Origin: Deltaproteobacteria bacterium | GTDB taxonomy: Bacteria; Desulfobacterota; DSM-4660; Desulfatiglandales; B25-G16 | DNA length: 13,289 nt | Reading direction: 5' to 3' | Assembly (NCBI GenBank): GCA_019308645.1 | Contig: JAFDHR010000034.1 | Span: 1 to 13,289 of the forward strand | Shown: positions 11,803 through 13,289 of the stretch, piece by piece | How positions within the stretch are numbered: position 1 is the stretch's first letter | Layout: every line of letters starts with the position of its first letter | Translations under genes and position numbers: made by a program | The notes under the pieces: model-generated | The model's database searches: none | What the model saw: the letters and a program-made list of their open reading frames with translations, nothing else | Told to the model about the DNA's origin: nothing

Positions 11803-13289
11803 ATAAAACTTAAAGAGATGAGAAATCACTATTTTGTGTATTTTTAAATGGTAATGGACTCCATTTTGTGGTATGTTAACTTATTGATAATACACATTAC
11901 AAAAAGTTCAAAGGAGAAATCGAAAATTATGTGACGAAAGGCAAAAACATTTTCGAATCACGAATCGATCGCACCTTCAGGATGCTCAATGTCAAAACCC
12001 ACCTGAACCATACCAAAATCAGGAAGAAGGATGGCTATCATGCGGCGCACCTGCTGTTCATGCTGACCGTTTTACCTATGCTAAAGATTAAAACCGTCCA
12101 TAGTTTTTGCCAGAGGCGATGGTATCACTGGTGCATTGCCCGCAAAGATGCCTTTTATAGATTTAAACAGACTGACGCTCGCTGGCGCTCATTTATGTAC
12201 AAAGTCCTGATTATGATCTCTGAGAAGCTCAACTTTGAAAAATTCCCTTTAGAAGAGCGCTACCTTGTGATTGATGACAGTGCGATGCCGAAGCGGGGCA
12301 AGAAAATTGAAAACGTCTCTTTCATTTATGACCATAATCTTGGGCGGAGCGTATTGGGTTTTTGTATTGTCACCCTTGGGCTTTTCACAGGACAGAACTT
12401 CTATCCTATTGATTTTTCTTATTGGTTTAGCAAAAAGCGCCATCCCCAAAGCCCGGAGGAGAGAATCGGAGACCCAAGAAGTATAAGCGGCCAAATGAGC
12501 TATGATGCCAAATATCTTGGCAAACCTGCTTTAGCCTTACAAATGATTCAAAGAGCTTTCGATTGCGGCATCCGAGCTGGATATGTACTCTTTGATAGCT
12601 GGTATGCATGGCCATCATTTATCAGGGCTATCCGGAAAATTAACAGTGCTGTGCATGTCGTTTGCCGTCTGAAAGACACCATGGTCCACTATGAATACAA
12701 GGGTAAAAAATATCGCCTCTCCGAGCTTTACCAAAAAGTAATATCCACTCTCAGAAAAGATTCTAGAACAGGTGTCCTTTTAGCCAGGGCTACAGTGAAA
12801 TTGCCAGGCTCTCATGAAAGTGCCGTCATTGTGTTTTCAAAGGGGTACAAAGAACCAGAAGATGATATCATCAAAGGAAAGAAGAAACGCAAAGAACCCA
12901 AATGGATCGCTTTTCTTACCACCAATACCAGATTACATTCATCTACCATTATCAAAAAGTACACGAAACGCTGGACCACGGAAGTCTGCTTCAAAGAATG
13001 CAAGCAGCTCCTTGGGCTTGGCAAAGACCAAAGTATTAATTTCAATGCCCAAGTCTTCTCTACAACAGTGAATTTCCTTCAATACAACCTACTGAATTTC
13101 CTTAATGAAAAAGAGAATTATGGAACCACTGGAAATCTCTTTCAAGAACTCGCCGATGAATCGGCAACGATCACTTACGCTCAAAGACTCTGGGATTTTT
13201 TCCGTGGCCTATTCCAGGTAGCAATGTTAGAAATATTTGACCTGTTCAAAATCGAGGAGCAATGTTCCTCCTATATTAATGCTTTGACC
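11785..13289 (+). mobile_element. IS4-family insertion sequence, left part; right end outside the window
   Basis: The element interrupts the larE-like gene. Its left boundary is between about 11770, where LarE homology ends, and 11805; I cannot place the terminal inverted repeat exactly because the right end is missing. The 126-nt leader between the larE stop and the transposase holds a hairpin AAATGG/CCATTT (11846-11851/11861-11866) and a repeated ATTTTGTG (11831-11838 and 11863-11870). The transposase fills the remainder. Confidence 0.8.
11931..13289 (+). CDS. IS4-family DDE transposase, 3' end beyond the window
   Basis: An open frame of at least 453 codons runs without a stop to the last base. 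It has the three acidic residues of a DDE transposase: VIDDS (Asp115/116), VLFDSWYAWPS (Asp222) and WTTEVCFKECK (Glu351). The last sits in Y344-x2-R347-x3-E351-x6-K358, the YREK signature of IS4-type enzymes. The frame is open from 11880, but the first usual start is GTG at 11931, preceded by AAAGGAG at 11910-11916, which is rather far (14 nt); an ATT at 11883 is a less likely alternative. An ATG at 11929 is followed at once by TGA. The body appears intact, so the copy may still be active. Confidence 0.92.
   Translation, partial: MTKGKNIFESRIDRTFRMLNVKTHLNHTKIRKKDGYHAAHLLFMLTVLPMLKIKTVHSFCQRRWYHWCIARKDAFYRFKQTDARWRSFMYKVLIMISEKLNFEKFPLEERYLVIDDSAMPKRGKKIENVSFIYDHNLGRSVLGFCIVTLGLFTGQNFYPIDFSYWFSKKRHPQSPEERIGDPRSISGQMSYDAKYLGKPALALQMIQRAFDCGIRAGYVLFDSWYAWPSFIRAIRKINSAVHVVCRLKDTMVHYEYKGKKYRLSELYQKVISTLRKDSRTGVLLARATVKLPGSHESAVIVFSKGYKEPEDDIIKGKKKRKEPKWIAFLTTNTRLHSSTIIKKYTKRWTTEVCFKECKQLLGLGKDQSINFNAQVFSTTVNFLQYNLLNFLNEKENYGTTGNLFQELADESATITYAQRLWDFFRGLFQVAMLEIFDLFKIEEQCSSYINALT

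Overview
The window looks like a piece of the chromosome of an anaerobic, sulfide-assimilating bacterium. The signs are a DUF39/NIL-ferredoxin pair for homocysteine synthesis, an OAS route to cysteine (cysE and cysK), an arsM-type methyltransferase, the remnant of an AmrS-type radical SAM gene and, most strikingly, a likely selenocysteine codon with its own SECIS hairpin. Such a set fits Desulfobacterota or neighbouring anaerobic lineages, but nothing here fixes the taxon.

Left block, + strand (210-4078): an Rrf2-type regulator that has lost one of the usual cluster-binding cysteines, cutA, a CoA-disulfide-reductase-like flavoprotein with a C-terminal rhodanese domain, an E1-like adenylating enzyme without the usual attacking cysteine, and, 8 nt later, a MoaD/ThiS-type sulfur carrier ending in Gly-Gly.

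Centre (4124-5712): a minus-strand gene that a standard ORF search breaks in two. It encodes a secreted heavy-metal-associated (HMA) domain whose CxxC motif reads Cys-Gly-Gly-UGA. A hairpin with the apical sequence AGGUCU lies just after the UGA, a good Shine-Dalgarno precedes the ATG, and an intrinsic terminator follows the stop. Divergent from it is an XRE-type regulator with a cysteine-rich C-terminal domain; its promoter spacer is filled by a perfect 15-bp palindrome. Then comes a frameshifted 3' remnant of an AmrS-like radical SAM gene and a 23-bp near-perfect palindrome.

Right block, + strand (5713-11802): a second E1-like enzyme that keeps the cysteine, a fusion of half a MoaD domain to TusA, cysteine synthase, an ArsM-like methyltransferase, a DUF39 protein (aspartate semialdehyde sulfurtransferase type), its NIL-ferredoxin partner, serine acetyltransferase, and a larE-like gene cut off after about 100 codons. 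An 18-bp-stem hairpin separates the DUF39 gene from the ferredoxin gene.

Right end (about 11785-13289): an IS4-family insertion sequence whose transposase runs off the window. It is the likely cause of the larE truncation.

Read together, the genes make a sulfur-trafficking island. Rhodanese and TusA domains can carry persulfide, E1 enzymes can charge carrier proteins, and sulfide can be fixed into cysteine (CysE/CysK) and into homocysteine (DUF39 plus ferredoxin). Metal- or metalloid-linked genes (cutA, the HMA selenoprotein, arsM) are interspersed. The pathway links are inference from family knowledge and gene order.
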